A stretch of DNA of 64,000 nucleotides from Candidatus Merdivicinus intestinigallinarum (GTDB lineage Bacteria; Bacillota; Clostridia; Oscillospirales; Ruminococcaceae). The stretch's first letter is position 1. Each line of letters opens with the position of its first letter. Where the stretch lies: assembly GCA_018713335.1 (NCBI GenBank), contig DVOW01000043.1, positions 1 through 64,000 on the forward strand, read 5' to 3'. The translations under genes were made by a program, and so were the position numbers. Shown piece after piece: positions 40,762 through 49,351 of this stretch. The notes beneath the pieces are model-generated. The model had not been told where the DNA came from and did not search any database. It saw only the letters and a list, made by a program, of their open reading frames with translations.

Positions 40762-41880
40762 TTATTCGGCTCCTGCGCCTGTAATGTTCTGGGAGGACGC
40801 CCCAGCGGCAGGGAACCCTTCCCGCCGGATCTTCTCCCCCAGCTCCAGCAGGATTTTCACATGGCTGGGATGGATCGAGCCGTCGGCCATGGGGCCGGTG
40901 TTCAGCAGAAGGTTGCAGTTGTTGGCGGCGGCGTGGCCCAGCAGCGCATAAAGCTCCTCCACGCTGCGGTTTTCAAAGCGGGGGTTATAGCCCCAACAGC
41001 CCCGCTGGATGGTGGAGCAGATTTCGTTGTGCTTATGCCGGTTCCCCTCGAAGCCTTTCCGGGCGCGCTGTGCGCCCGCTTCCCCAAACCGGGGGCGGAT
41101 ACTGTCGGCCAAATCATGGAAACTGTTTTCCGGGGAGGCAAAGTCCTCCGTGCCAGTGGCCCCCTGCTTCCAGGAAATCAGGACATCCGGGTGTTTTTTA
41201 CGCAGATTGGCGTAGATTCGCTCGATGGGGATATATTCCTCCCCCATGGCGTACCAGGCGGCGATCAAATCCAGCCAGATACCGGTGATCTTATAATTGG
41301 ACAGAAGTTCGTCCATGACCTGTTCGATATAGTCGATGTAGTGCTGGAAATCCTCTTTTTTCCGGTACAAATAGCGGGGCTCCGGCTGTTCATAGGCGGG
41401 ACGCGCGCTGTCGAATACCGTGTTGTCCACATAATAGGGATGATGCCAGTTGAGCATGAAGGTGTAATAGGCGAAAAATCCCAGGCCCTTCCGGTCGCAG
41501 GCCTCGCTGAGCTCCTTGACCAGGTCCCGGCCCGCCGCGTTCATGCTGTTGAAGGGCTCGATTTTGGAATCCCACAGGCAGAATCCCTCATGATGGCAGG
41601 TGGTCAGGTTGATATATTTCATCCCCGCCTTCAGGGCCAGGTCCGTGATATAGTCCGCGTCAAAATTGTGGGCCGTAAACTGTTCCGTCAGCTTTTCATA
41701 TTCCGCCACCGGGATTTTGTCAAAAAACTGGATCCACTCCCGGTCGTGCATCAGGGAATATAAGCCATAATGCAGGAAGAGGCCGTATTTCGCGTCCTGA
41801 AACCACTTCAGTTTCGCCTGTTTCGGGTCCTTGACCCATATCTCCTCGTAATCTTTTAAGTATTTCGGGCATTCTCCCAT
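40762..41880 (-). CDS. Alpha-L-fucosidase-like GH29 protein, short form
   Basis: 372 residues, catalytic barrel only. The N-terminal KWFQDAKYGLFLHYG (26-39) corresponds to the GH29 WF..AKFG.F.HWG element. CHHEGF (about 95-100) corresponds to the His-His pocket, and the likely nucleophile is D204 in GIWLDLI. NCNLLLNTGPMADGSIHPSH closes the barrel. There is no C-terminal beta domain, unlike the fucosidase at 1.8-3.3 kb, and no signal peptide. Substitution of HWG by HYG and EHHDGF by CHHEGF suggests a divergent specificity. Monocistronic between its own promoter and terminator. Confidence 0.8.
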   Translation of the reverse strand: MGECPKYLKDYEEIWVKDPKQAKLKWFQDAKYGLFLHYGLYSLMHDREWIQFFDKIPVAEYEKLTEQFTAHNFDADYITDLALKAGMKYINLTTCHHEGFCLWDSKIEPFNSMNAAGRDLVKELSEACDRKGLGFFAYYTFMLNWHHPYYVDNTVFDSARPAYEQPEPRYLYRKKEDFQHYIDYIEQVMDELLSNYKITGIWLDLIAAWYAMGEEYIPIERIYANLRKKHPDVLISWKQGATGTEDFASPENSFHDLADSIRPRFGEAGAQRARKGFEGNRHKHNEICSTIQRGCWGYNPRFENRSVEELYALLGHAAANNCNLLLNTGPMADGSIHPSHVKILLELGEKIRREGFPAAGASSQNITGAGAE

Positions 41881-41928
41881 GACAATTCCTCCTTACGGCG
41901 CGCCGCGCCGCTGCTATCACGGTTTCTA

Positions 41929-41957
41929 ATTGTACAGAAAACGCCCTAAAATGTCAA
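41929..41957 (-). promoter_or_regulatory. Promoter of the second fucosidase gene, with inverted spacer motif
   Basis: Minus strand TTGACA (41952-41957), 17-bp spacer, TACAAT (41929-41934). The spacer contains GGCGTTTTCTG, the complement (one T shorter) of the CAGAAAAACGCC found in the first fucosidase promoter. Confidence 0.82.
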
Positions 41958-41989
41958 GGGATTCCCCGCAAAATGCCTGCCCCGCGCAG

Positions 41990-43588
41990 TCACTTTACCC
42001 GGATCAGCGCGTAGACCCAGTCCTGGAAAGCGTCGATCCGGGGCATCCGGAAGGAGCCGTCCGCTTCCGCATGGACAATGCCCAGATCTGTCACCCGGCC
42101 AGTGATGGGGTCCATCCGTTCCGCCCGGTATGCCGCACCAGGCTCCAGCTGCAAAATCCGGACCTCCCCCCAGAAGTCCCCGCCGAAATTGGGCTTGAAG
42201 ATCAGGCATACCTCTCCGGGAATCCCCATGGCGAAATGTCCGTCCGGGGCCTCCAAGGTGCAGGGGCGTTCTACCCATTCGGGGTGCTGCTCAAAGCGCC
42301 ACCATTCAAATTTCATCAGGTATTCCTTGCAGTACCCGATCTGCCGGGAGCCGGGGAGCTGATAGGCTTCCTGCCAGGGGGTGCTGCCCCACTGGGCCCC
42401 GTGGGGCGATACGCCGTAAGGGCAGTTTTTGTCGTTTAGCTGCCAGATCCCGTTGGCGCCGTAGGTGTGGCCGCAGGCTCCCAGGAAAACGCAGCTTAAA
42501 AACGCGTACCGCTGGACATCCGCATAGCTGGACCCGCAGATGCCCTCATAGCACACCTCCGAATCAATGACCGGCAGCCGTTTCTGGGAAACAGCCTTGC
42601 GGACCATCTGCATGGTAGGGGCCAGGCTGAAGGGACCGCTGTGGCCGGTTTGGAGCATATCCAGGTCCAGAAGGGATTCATCCTCGATCTGCTCATGGCC
42701 GTAGGAGGTGGGGTGGATGGTGACCAGCCGGCGGAACACATCCTGCTCTTTAATGAAGGCAGTCATTTCGTTCCAGTCCCTGCGGGACTGGCGCAGATGC
42801 TCCTCCATGGGGCAATTCTCGTCATAAAAGGCCATGTTGGCCTCGCCGGCCACGCACCAGACCACCGGGTAAGCCGCCCAGCGGGCGATTAGGTACTGCC
42901 AGTGCCGCTTCAATACTTCTTTCCCCGCGAATTTCATGAAAAAGCCCCAGCTGCCCACAATACAGGGGGTGATGCCGTGTTCGATCAGGCTGATGATCTT
43001 GCGGTCCGCCATGTCAAAATAAAGGGGGTTGATTTGGGTGAATTGCTCGTCCCAGGGGAACCCGCCCTCGTTTTTCCCGCGCTCATCAAAGGGCAGCATA
43101 TCAGGGTACAGCCCCGCTACGATCTGCACGACCGTAAAGCCTTTCCGCCGCCGGTCCTCCGCCAGGGTCTCAAAATCCTCCGGATAGGCCAGGCGGGTGG
43201 TCAGGCCCATCCACCAGGTGTCTGCCAGCCAGAAAAAGGGCGTGCCGTCCCGGTGCCGCAAAAACATCTCCCCGTCCCGGCGGCAGATACTGCCGCGGCG
43301 GTACAGGGGGTTCTCCCCTTGATAGGCTGTCACCTGTACGGAACCGGTCTGTCCCCGCAGTCCGGCATCCTCCTGGCTGCACAGGGTTTCAAAATGATGT
43401 TCCCCCACCTGGGGCGAGCTGTACCGGACCTTCCAGACCCCGTTTCCCGCCCAGAATCCGGGAACGGTCAGGATTTCGCCTTCCGGGCCGGTCCACCGCA
43501 CCTGAAATTCCACCTGGTCAAAGGGGCGTTCATATACCTTTTCCGCCTGAAAGCTCAGCTCCACAACCTGGTTTTGCATGACTGTCAT
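41990..43588 (-). CDS. DUF5060/DUF4038 glycoside hydrolase, GH140-like
   Basis: About 532 residues. An N-terminal beta-sandwich (about 1-90, DUF5060-like) contains FQAEKVYERPFDQVEFQVRW. A (beta/alpha)8 barrel (DUF4038-like) starts FLRHRDGTPFFWLADTWW. Putative catalytic acids are E249 in VAGEAN and the Glu of VIDSEVCYEG near residue 345. A small C-terminal beta domain ends the protein. Some related enzymes (GH140) are apiosidases; others are uncharacterised, so the substrate is open. There is no signal peptide. GGGAGG lies 8 nt before the ATG at 43588. Upstream (43604-43816) there is no convincing promoter. Confidence 0.78.
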   Translation of the reverse strand: MTVMQNQVVELSFQAEKVYERPFDQVEFQVRWTGPEGEILTVPGFWAGNGVWKVRYSSPQVGEHHFETLCSQEDAGLRGQTGSVQVTAYQGENPLYRRGSICRRDGEMFLRHRDGTPFFWLADTWWMGLTTRLAYPEDFETLAEDRRRKGFTVVQIVAGLYPDMLPFDERGKNEGGFPWDEQFTQINPLYFDMADRKIISLIEHGITPCIVGSWGFFMKFAGKEVLKRHWQYLIARWAAYPVVWCVAGEANMAFYDENCPMEEHLRQSRRDWNEMTAFIKEQDVFRRLVTIHPTSYGHEQIEDESLLDLDMLQTGHSGPFSLAPTMQMVRKAVSQKRLPVIDSEVCYEGICGSSYADVQRYAFLSCVFLGACGHTYGANGIWQLNDKNCPYGVSPHGAQWGSTPWQEAYQLPGSRQIGYCKEYLMKFEWWRFEQHPEWVERPCTLEAPDGHFAMGIPGEVCLIFKPNFGGDFWGEVRILQLEPGAAYRAERMDPITGRVTDLGIVHAEADGSFRMPRIDAFQDWVYALIRVK

Positions 43589-43816
43589 GGCAATTCCTCC
43601 CACAAAATCGATTTGAATACCGGGATATAGATTACTGTTTCATCGTACCATATTTATTTCCAAAAATCCAGAGGTATTCTAAATAATTTCTAGGTATTTT
43701 TTATCCATCTGAAATACCCCGCCTTTATTTTCTTAAAATCCATTCCAGACGGTATATCCAGCCAAAAAGTGCCGATACTTTGGTTGCAGGATTCTCAGAT
43801 TCAGGAGGTATCGATT

Positions 43817-44038
43817 ATGAACAATAAAAACGGATTTGTGATTACCCACCGGGACTATGTTCTCAGCGGCTGGCTCAATTCAACAGAGCTTGTCCGGGAT
43901 TACCAGGCTTACGCCCAGGAAATCGGAAGCGAGGACAAGGCCCTGGCGCAGTGCTTTGCGGAATATGCGGAAACCGAAGCGGAGCACGCAGCCAAATTCC
44001 GCCAGCTCCTGCTGAACTATGAACAGAAAAAAATGTAG
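43817..44038 (+). CDS. Small helical protein of unknown function
   Basis: A 73-residue protein with CAGGAGG before the ATG at 43817. It is mostly helical, with a central segment STELVRDYQAYAQEIGSEDKA and a second amphipathic helix ending AEYAETEAEHAAKFRQLLLNY. The ETEAEH pattern is reminiscent of an ExxH helix in ferritin-like proteins, but only one such helix is present. Alone between a promoterless gap and a terminator. I do not recognise it. Confidence 0.7.
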   Translation: MNNKNGFVITHRDYVLSGWLNSTELVRDYQAYAQEIGSEDKALAQCFAEYAETEAEHAAKFRQLLLNYEQKKM

Positions 44039-44039
44039 C

Positions 44040-44076
44040 GGAAACGTCCCGTCTGACTCTCAGGCGGGGCGTTTCC
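44040..44076 (+). terminator. Terminator after the small helical protein gene
   Basis: GGAAACGTCCCG pairs with CGGGGCGTTTCC (one G-T wobble) and is followed by TTATTCCCC. Confidence 0.7.
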
Positions 44077-44151
44077 TTATTCCCCTGCTTGTTCACAATT
44101 TGGAAAACAAATTTCGTTTGTTTATGTTATAATAATGAAGACATCAGCCAC

Positions 44152-44205
44152 GCGGGAAGGTTTTTTTCCAATAATTGGGGCCGGTATATAACGGCTGCTT
44201 CCCGC
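44152..44205 (+). repeat. Inverted repeat in the sulfatase leader
   Basis: GCGGGAAG (44152-44159) and CTTCCCGC (44198-44205) could enclose a 38-nt loop between the TATAAT at 44128-44133 and the sulfatase start. TTTC follows. It may be a leader structure; no known riboswitch was recognised. Confidence 0.35.
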
Positions 44206-44231
44206 TTTCAAGGAAAGGGAGTATTCAATCC

Positions 44232-45692
44232 ATGAGCAATCCAAACGTAATTCTACTGCTGGCAGACGACCTGGGCTACGGCGACCTGTCCTGCTACGGC
44301 GGCGTAGGCGCGCAGACGCCTCATATCGACGCGCTGCTGGAGCACGGCGTCCGCTTTGCCGACGGCTATTCCACCTCGGCGGTCTGCACCCCCGCGCGTT
44401 ACAGCATTTTAGCTGGGGAATACCCTTTCCGCAACCCGGACACCCACATTCTGCCGGGGGACGCCCCCTGCATCATCGGCAAGGAACAGGGTACCCTGCC
44501 GAAAATTTTTCAGAAGGCAGGCTACCGCACAGCGGCCATCGGCAAATGGCACCTTGGCCTTGGCAGCGGCGATTTGGACTGGAACAAGCCCATCAGCCAC
44601 ACGCCCAACGACATCGGGTTCGATTATTCCTACATCTTCCCGGCCACCAACGACCGGGTCCCCTGCGTCTATGTGAAAAACCGCCTGGTGGAGAATCTGG
44701 ACGAAAACGACCCCATCGAGGTTTCTTATGACGCGGAATGCCCCTTTGAAGACATCGCCACTTCGGAACGGAACCCGGAGCTGCTGCGGATGAAGCATTC
44801 CAACGGCCACAACAACAGCATTATCAACGGCGTGGGCCGTATCGGGTATATGCGCGGCGGCCAAAAGGCGGTCTGGCGGGACGAGGATTTGACGGAGCGA
44901 TTCCTCTCTGAAGCGGAACATTTTATTAAAGAAGACCCGGAAAAGCCCTTCTTCCTTTACTATGCCCTGCACCAGCCCCATGTGCCCCGGGTCCCGAATC
45001 CCAAATTCGCGGGGAAAAGCGGCCTTGGCCCCAGAGGGGACGTCATTATGGAAATGGATCACTGCGTCGGGGAGCTGACTGCTTTCCTGGAAAAAGAGGG
45101 GCTGCTGGACAACACCATCCTCCTGTTTACCAGCGACAACGGACCTGTGCTGGATGACGGCTACATGGACGATGCGGAACGCTTCAACACAATGGCCCAG
45201 CACCGGCCCGCGGGCCCTCTCCGGGGCGGAAAATACAGCAAATTTGAAGGCGGCGCCCGAATCCCGCTGATCGTTTCCTGGAAGTCCCACATCCGTCCCG
45301 CCGTTTCCCATGCCCTGGTGAGCCAGGTGGATTTTGCCGCCTCCTTTGCCTCCATGCTGGGGGTGGACCTGGGCGATTGGGCGCCGGACAGCCAGGACCA
45401 TCTGGACGCTTTCTTAGGCGGATCCATTGAGGGCCGGGAGGAAATTTTCGCGGAAGCCGCCAACAAGAGCCATTTCCTGCGGCGGGGCAAATGGACATAT
45501 ATGCAGCCCTCGGACGGCCCGGCCCATGATTTTACCACTAACATTGAACTGGGAAATTCCCGGGATCATCAGCTTTACAACATGGAGTATGATGCGGGCC
45601 AGCGGGTAAACGTTGCGGAGATCCACCCGGACCTGGTAGAAAAGATGTCCCGCCGCATTGAGGAGATCAAGGCTTCCGCGCGCACCCGGTAG
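44232..45692 (+). CDS. Cys-type sulfatase
   Basis: A 486-residue type I sulfatase. ILLLADDLGYGDL carries the two metal-binding Asp, and the sulfatase signature CTPARYSILAG begins at C52, the residue converted to formylglycine; a Cys (not Ser) site can be matured by the anaerobic radical-SAM enzyme anSME. GKWHLG and TSDNGP (metal ligands Asp/Asn) are present. No signal peptide is visible, so it is likely cytoplasmic and acts on imported sulfated sugars or on a small sulfate ester. The ATG at 44232 follows GGAAAGGGAG. No anSME gene is in the window. Confidence 0.9.
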   Translation: MSNPNVILLLADDLGYGDLSCYGGVGAQTPHIDALLEHGVRFADGYSTSAVCTPARYSILAGEYPFRNPDTHILPGDAPCIIGKEQGTLPKIFQKAGYRTAAIGKWHLGLGSGDLDWNKPISHTPNDIGFDYSYIFPATNDRVPCVYVKNRLVENLDENDPIEVSYDAECPFEDIATSERNPELLRMKHSNGHNNSIINGVGRIGYMRGGQKAVWRDEDLTERFLSEAEHFIKEDPEKPFFLYYALHQPHVPRVPNPKFAGKSGLGPRGDVIMEMDHCVGELTAFLEKEGLLDNTILLFTSDNGPVLDDGYMDDAERFNTMAQHRPAGPLRGGKYSKFEGGARIPLIVSWKSHIRPAVSHALVSQVDFAASFASMLGVDLGDWAPDSQDHLDAFLGGSIEGREEIFAEAANKSHFLRRGKWTYMQPSDGPAHDFTTNIELGNSRDHQLYNMEYDAGQRVNVAEIHPDLVEKMSRRIEEIKASARTR

Positions 45693-45803
45693 CTGTTTGG
45701 CGGTACTGTTCTTTTGAAAAAATGTACCAAAAATCGTCAGGCTGTGCAAGAAAAGTTCCCCTTTATCTGCTATCATTGTAATCAAGAAAAGAGGCGTATG
45801 ATT

Positions 45804-46043
45804 ATGGCAAAAAACTGGTATCCTATGATTGATGAAGCCCTTTGCGCTCAGTGCGGCAAATGCGTGGAGCTGTGCACCAAAAACCGTCATTTTGCTTATG
45901 ACGCGGAACAGGCTCCCCGTCCTTTTGTGAGCCGCCCGGAAAATTGTGTGGACCACTGCCACGGCTGCGGCAATCTGTGTCCCCGCGGCGCTATCACCTA
46001 TTTTGGGGACGACACCGGCTGGACGCCGCCCCACCGCGGATAG
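45804..46043 (+). CDS. Small two-[4Fe-4S] ferredoxin-like protein
   Basis: A 79-residue protein with two cysteine clusters: CAQCGKCVELC (CxxCxxCxxxC) and CVDHCHGCGNLCP (CxxxCxxCxxxC). This fits two [4Fe-4S] clusters for low-potential electron transfer. AGAGG lies 9 nt before the ATG at 45804; the ATG at 45798 is too close to it. The ordinary ferredoxin spacing is altered in the second cluster. It is alone between the sulfatase and a terminator. It could serve sulfatase maturation or another radical enzyme, but this is not shown. Confidence 0.8.
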   Translation: MAKNWYPMIDEALCAQCGKCVELCTKNRHFAYDAEQAPRPFVSRPENCVDHCHGCGNLCPRGAITYFGDDTGWTPPHRG

Positions 46044-46059
46044 AATGACAGTCATCGAA

Positions 46060-46091
46060 AAAGGCAGGCGCATCATCATGCGTCTGCCTTT
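46060..46091. terminator. Bidirectional terminator
   Basis: AAAGGCAGGCGCAT and ATGCGTCTGCCTTT pair, with one G-T or G-A mismatch, around a 4-nt loop between convergent genes. Confidence 0.8.
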
Positions 46092-46120
46092 CCATTTGCA
46101 TACATTGTTTGCCGGACACA

Positions 46121-46741
46121 TTACTGGCCGCTTTTCTGGGAAGCGTCCAGCAGGACCTGCGCCACGCGCTCCACGTCCACATTGCCGTCCGCGGAGTATT
46201 TCTCCCGTTTGAGGAGCTTTTTAAAGCTCTTGAAGCCCATGACCGGCAGCCCGCGCTCCGTGTTCAGGACCGCTTTGGGGCTGGTGAAAACCACATAGTT
46301 TTCAATGGACGTCTTGTAAATCTTATTGGCAGTCAGGACTTCCCGGACAGCTTCCAGGCAGGCCTGGCTGTGCAGGACCGGGTTCTCGAAGGAGCCGCGT
46401 TTTTCCTGCTCGTTCTTGGTAACGACCCGCACCCACTTTTTATCCCAGCCGGTGCCGTAGATATTGCCGGCGGAATTTTTTTCCGTAACGATCATGACCC
46501 CAAAAAAACCGATGAGGATATGTCCCACCTGTACCGGGCCGTTTTTGCCGGGCAGGGTCAGGCCCCTCAACACCCGGAACCGCCGGATACCGGCGAAACG
46601 TGTCAATATTTTGTGGATCTTACGCTCTCCGTCCACTCCCTTTTTCCGGTAATACCACTTCATGATCCCGGAAATCGCGCCAAGGATCACAGCAATCCCC
46701 AGCGCCGCAATTCCAATGATGATCCACTGCTGCTCTGTCAT
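46121..46741 (-). CDS. NERD domain protein with N-terminal membrane anchor
   Basis: A 206-residue protein. A transmembrane helix is at about 5-27 (WIIIGIAALGIAVILGAISGIM). A NERD-like domain (about 37-150) follows, with GVDGERKIHKIL, GPVQVGHILIG and an FFGVMIVTEKNSAGNI strand; NERD domains are related to nucleases. The classical catalytic Asp/Glu-x-Lys of NERD (EIDxxxI, ExK) is replaced by VGHI but TEKN is kept, so nuclease activity is uncertain. Monocistronic and leftward. Confidence 0.7.
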   Translation of the reverse strand: MTEQQWIIIGIAALGIAVILGAISGIMKWYYRKKGVDGERKIHKILTRFAGIRRFRVLRGLTLPGKNGPVQVGHILIGFFGVMIVTEKNSAGNIYGTGWDKKWVRVVTKNEQEKRGSFENPVLHSQACLEAVREVLTANKIYKTSIENYVVFTSPKAVLNTERGLPVMGFKSFKKLLKREKYSADGNVDVERVAQVLLDASQKSGQ

Positions 46742-46871
46742 AAAAATCCTCCTGTTTCGATATTGTCATACAATTCTATCATACCACAAATGAATAAAAA
46801 TGAAAATAGTTTCCATACTATTATCGGCGCGCAAAATGTAAATAAACTCTGAAATCCAAAGGAGGATCATT

Positions 46872-47084
46872 ATGCTGGATCGAATTGCATTGGCGTTGGT
46901 CATTATCGGTGGCCTAAACTGGGGTTCCATCGGGATCTTCGGTTTTGACTTTGTCGGCGCGATTTTCGGCGGCCAGGATGCGGTATTCAGCCGGATCATC
47001 TTTGCGCTGGTGGGCATTGCCGCCCTGTGGTGCATCTCGTTCTTCTTCAAGCGCAACGATGTTTTGGATCACAGCCACGACTAG
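46872..47084 (+). CDS. DUF378 small membrane protein
   Basis: A 70-residue protein recognisable as DUF378. Two transmembrane helices are at about 5-22 (IALALVIIGGLNWGSIGI) and 40-58 (IIFALVGIAALWCISFFF), with the characteristic GGLNWG motif. The function of the family is unknown. AAAGGAGG is just upstream. It has a histidine-containing C-terminal tail (DHSHD). Single gene followed by a terminator. Confidence 0.88.
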   Translation: MLDRIALALVIIGGLNWGSIGIFGFDFVGAIFGGQDAVFSRIIFALVGIAALWCISFFFKRNDVLDHSHD

Positions 47085-47110
47085 TATCCCCTGGCGCGGC
47101 GCTGTACGGA

Positions 47111-47141
47111 AACATCCGGGACTGCCAAGGCCCCGGATGTT
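47111..47141 (+). terminator. Terminator after the DUF378 gene
   Basis: AACATCCGGG and CCCGGATGTT form a 10-bp stem with an 11-nt loop, followed by TTTGCGTCTTG. Confidence 0.8.
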
Positions 47142-47235
47142 TTTGCGTCTTGTGCGGTATTTTTCATAAAAAACTCTTTACATTCCGGCCGTTTTGCGGT
47201 ATCATGTAAGAAACCGGACACGGAAGGAGATTTTT

Positions 47236-47649
47236 ATGGAAAATACTGTCATCAAAGGCGCCGGGTTCCACCACATTGCCTTATACGCTTCGGATTTCGA
47301 CAAGACCATGGAATTTTACCTGAAGGGTTTAGGCTGCGGATACATCCGCGGCTGGGGCGAAGGGGACGGCCGGGCCGCCATGATTGATTTCGGCGGCGGG
47401 AACCTGATCGAAGTTTTCGCAAAGGGTTCCAAGGAAGAACAGCAGAACGCCCGGTTCATCCATCTGGCCATTGCCACCACCGACCCGGACGGGGCCTATG
47501 AGGCGGCGCTAAAGGCTGGCGCAAAGCCTGTAGATCCGCCTAAAGACGTCACCATCCAGGCGGAAGATGAGCTTCCCGTCCGGATCGCCTTTGTCAAAGG
47601 CCCGGACGATGAGATCCTGGAATTCTTCTGCGACAAGTCCAAAAACTAA
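47236..47649 (+). CDS. VOC (glyoxalase-fold) family protein
   Basis: A 137-residue single-chain VOC protein made of two paired beta-alpha-beta3 modules: HHIALYASDFDKTMEFYLKGLG at the N terminus and FIHLAIATTDPDGAYEAALKAGA in the second half. The metal-ligand positions resemble H (HHIAL), E (LIEVFA), H (IHLAI) and E (LEFF), as in glyoxalase I and methylmalonyl-CoA epimerase relatives. The substrate is not predictable. GGAAGGAG lies before the ATG at 47236. Single gene. Confidence 0.85.
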   Translation: MENTVIKGAGFHHIALYASDFDKTMEFYLKGLGCGYIRGWGEGDGRAAMIDFGGGNLIEVFAKGSKEEQQNARFIHLAIATTDPDGAYEAALKAGAKPVDPPKDVTIQAEDELPVRIAFVKGPDDEILEFFCDKSKN

Positions 47650-47658
47650 CGGGAAGCA

Positions 47659-47685
47659 CCCCGGCGCTCTCAGCCAGCGCCGGGG
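47659..47685 (+). terminator. Terminator after the VOC gene
   Basis: CCCCGGCGCT and AGCGCCGGGG form a perfect 10-bp stem with a 7-nt loop, followed by TTTTGCTTTGC. Confidence 0.9.
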
Positions 47686-47812
47686 TTTTGCTTTGCTTCC
47701 GGGAGAAAACAGGACGCATCCTCCTTTTGGGAAGTGGTTCCCTGATTTTGTGGCGGCTGTTTTGCCAGCGGCATAGCATGGTATGGGAATTCCCTAAAGG
47801 AGGAAATTGATT

Positions 47813-49192
47813 ATGGGCATTACAAACTCAAACAAAGTTGCAGACGTCCAGAGCGTCAGCTGCGGCGGCACCTTCCAGGTGTCCATTGGCCTGACAGCCG
47901 CTCCGGACATCGTCACAAACCCCACCGATATTGTCCTGGTCCTGGACCGTTCCGGCAGCATGGCCGGCGAGCCGCTGGCCAACCTGAAGCTGGGCGCCAA
48001 AGCCTTTATCGACATTATCGAGGAAAACACCGACGGCGTAAAAGACGGCGTCATCGGCTCCGGCAGCCGCATGGCAATCGTCAGCTTCGCCACCACCGCT
48101 ACCGCCGACACCCAGCTCATCACTTCGGTATTCGACCTGAAGACCGCGGTCGACAACCTGATCGCCGGCGGCTCCACCAACCACGGCGACGCCTTCACCA
48201 AGGCCATCCAGCTCTTTGATCCCCAGTCCAGCAACGCCAAGGTCATTGTCATTTTCACAGACGGCAACACCACCACCGGCGTTCCCCCCGCGCCCATTGC
48301 GGCGGCGGCCCGGGCCATGGGCATCACCATCTACTGCATTGGCCTGGTAGGCTCCGACGGCGTGGATGTCAGCGTCTTAAACGACTGGGCCACCCCGCCC
48401 GCCGTTTCTCACGTTTCCATTGCTCCCACAGCTGCGGAGCTGGTGGCCCTCTTTGAGGAACTGGCCGCCAATATCACCAACCCCGGCGCAACCAATATCG
48501 TCATCAACGAGGTTCTGTCACAGGGCTTCGCCATTGACAACCTGATTCCCCCCGCCATTGGGACCGCCACCATGCTGGACTCCCGGACTATCCAGTGGAC
48601 CATTCCCGAGTTGGGCATGACCGCCAGCGAATCCGCCGTCCTGGAGTTTGTCGTGCGGGATGTATCCCAGATCCCCGGCATCCGGCAGATCAACGAATCC
48701 ATCAGCTTTACCGACGACGCCGGCAACATCGTCATCTTCCCCAGCCCCACCATTTCTGTGGTATGCGGGCCGGTGGTGACGGAGCCGTGTCCGGAACCGG
48801 TAACCCTGTCGGTGGAAGGCTGCTCCGACGCCATTGTAGTGGATATGGGCGACACCTTCTTAGAGTCCCTGGGCCGTATTATCCAGATGGATGTAACGAT
48901 CCGCAGCGTCTGCCCCGGCAAACGGGTCGCTTTGGGCGTCATCCTCACGGAAGTAGATCAAAACGGCACGGAATATCAGCGGGGCATGAAGACTTTGACA
49001 ATCCCCGCCCACAATTCCCCGTCCTGCCGGGACGTGTTAGTTAAGTGCATCAAATTCGTGCTGCCTGAGGACTTGGATGTGTCCACGGAAGATCCCATGG
49101 CCATTTGCAGCACCAGGAACCTGAAAGCGCGGTTTATCGCCCACTATGTGGACACCGATTTCCGCTGCTGCGAATCTGTTGTTACCCTGTAA
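47813..49192 (+). CDS. vWA domain protein without signal peptide
   Basis: About 459 residues. A von Willebrand A domain (about 40-215) has an intact MIDAS: DRSGSM, a Thr/Ser loop (GGSTNHGDA) and the Asp of IFTDGNT. A beta-sandwich domain (about 220-330) follows. A C-terminal Cys-containing domain (VTEPCPEPVTLSVEGC, CRDVLVKCIKF, FRCCESVVTL) recurs in clostridial vWA proteins of this kind. No signal peptide or anchor is seen, so it is either cytosolic or exported or spore-associated by another route. AAAGGAGG precedes the ATG. It is flanked by terminators. Partners are unknown. Confidence 0.82.
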   Translation: MGITNSNKVADVQSVSCGGTFQVSIGLTAAPDIVTNPTDIVLVLDRSGSMAGEPLANLKLGAKAFIDIIEENTDGVKDGVIGSGSRMAIVSFATTATADTQLITSVFDLKTAVDNLIAGGSTNHGDAFTKAIQLFDPQSSNAKVIVIFTDGNTTTGVPPAPIAAAARAMGITIYCIGLVGSDGVDVSVLNDWATPPAVSHVSIAPTAAELVALFEELAANITNPGATNIVINEVLSQGFAIDNLIPPAIGTATMLDSRTIQWTIPELGMTASESAVLEFVVRDVSQIPGIRQINESISFTDDAGNIVIFPSPTISVVCGPVVTEPCPEPVTLSVEGCSDAIVVDMGDTFLESLGRIIQMDVTIRSVCPGKRVALGVILTEVDQNGTEYQRGMKTLTIPAHNSPSCRDVLVKCIKFVLPEDLDVSTEDPMAICSTRNLKARFIAHYVDTDFRCCESVVTL

Positions 49193-49222
49193 CCCCTGCT
49201 GAAAGCCGCGCGGCGTAAAATT

Positions 49223-49253
49223 ACGGGAGGCTGGTCTTAGATCGACCTCCCGT
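49223..49253 (+). terminator. Hairpin after the vWA gene
   Basis: ACGGGAGG and CCTCCCGT enclose a 15-nt loop, followed by TGAGCTG with no clear T-run. Probable but weak terminator. Confidence 0.45.
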
Positions 49254-49351
49254 TGAGCTGTCCCCCAAAATAAAACTGCTACATCAATTTCCGGACGAAC
49301 TCTGCCGGGCTCATACAAATAAACCGTAGAGAAAATGCCAGAAAATTTTAG

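Noticed and set aside
40732-41763. 343-codon plus-strand frame over the second fucosidase
   Set aside because: Antisense shadow of the GH29 gene.
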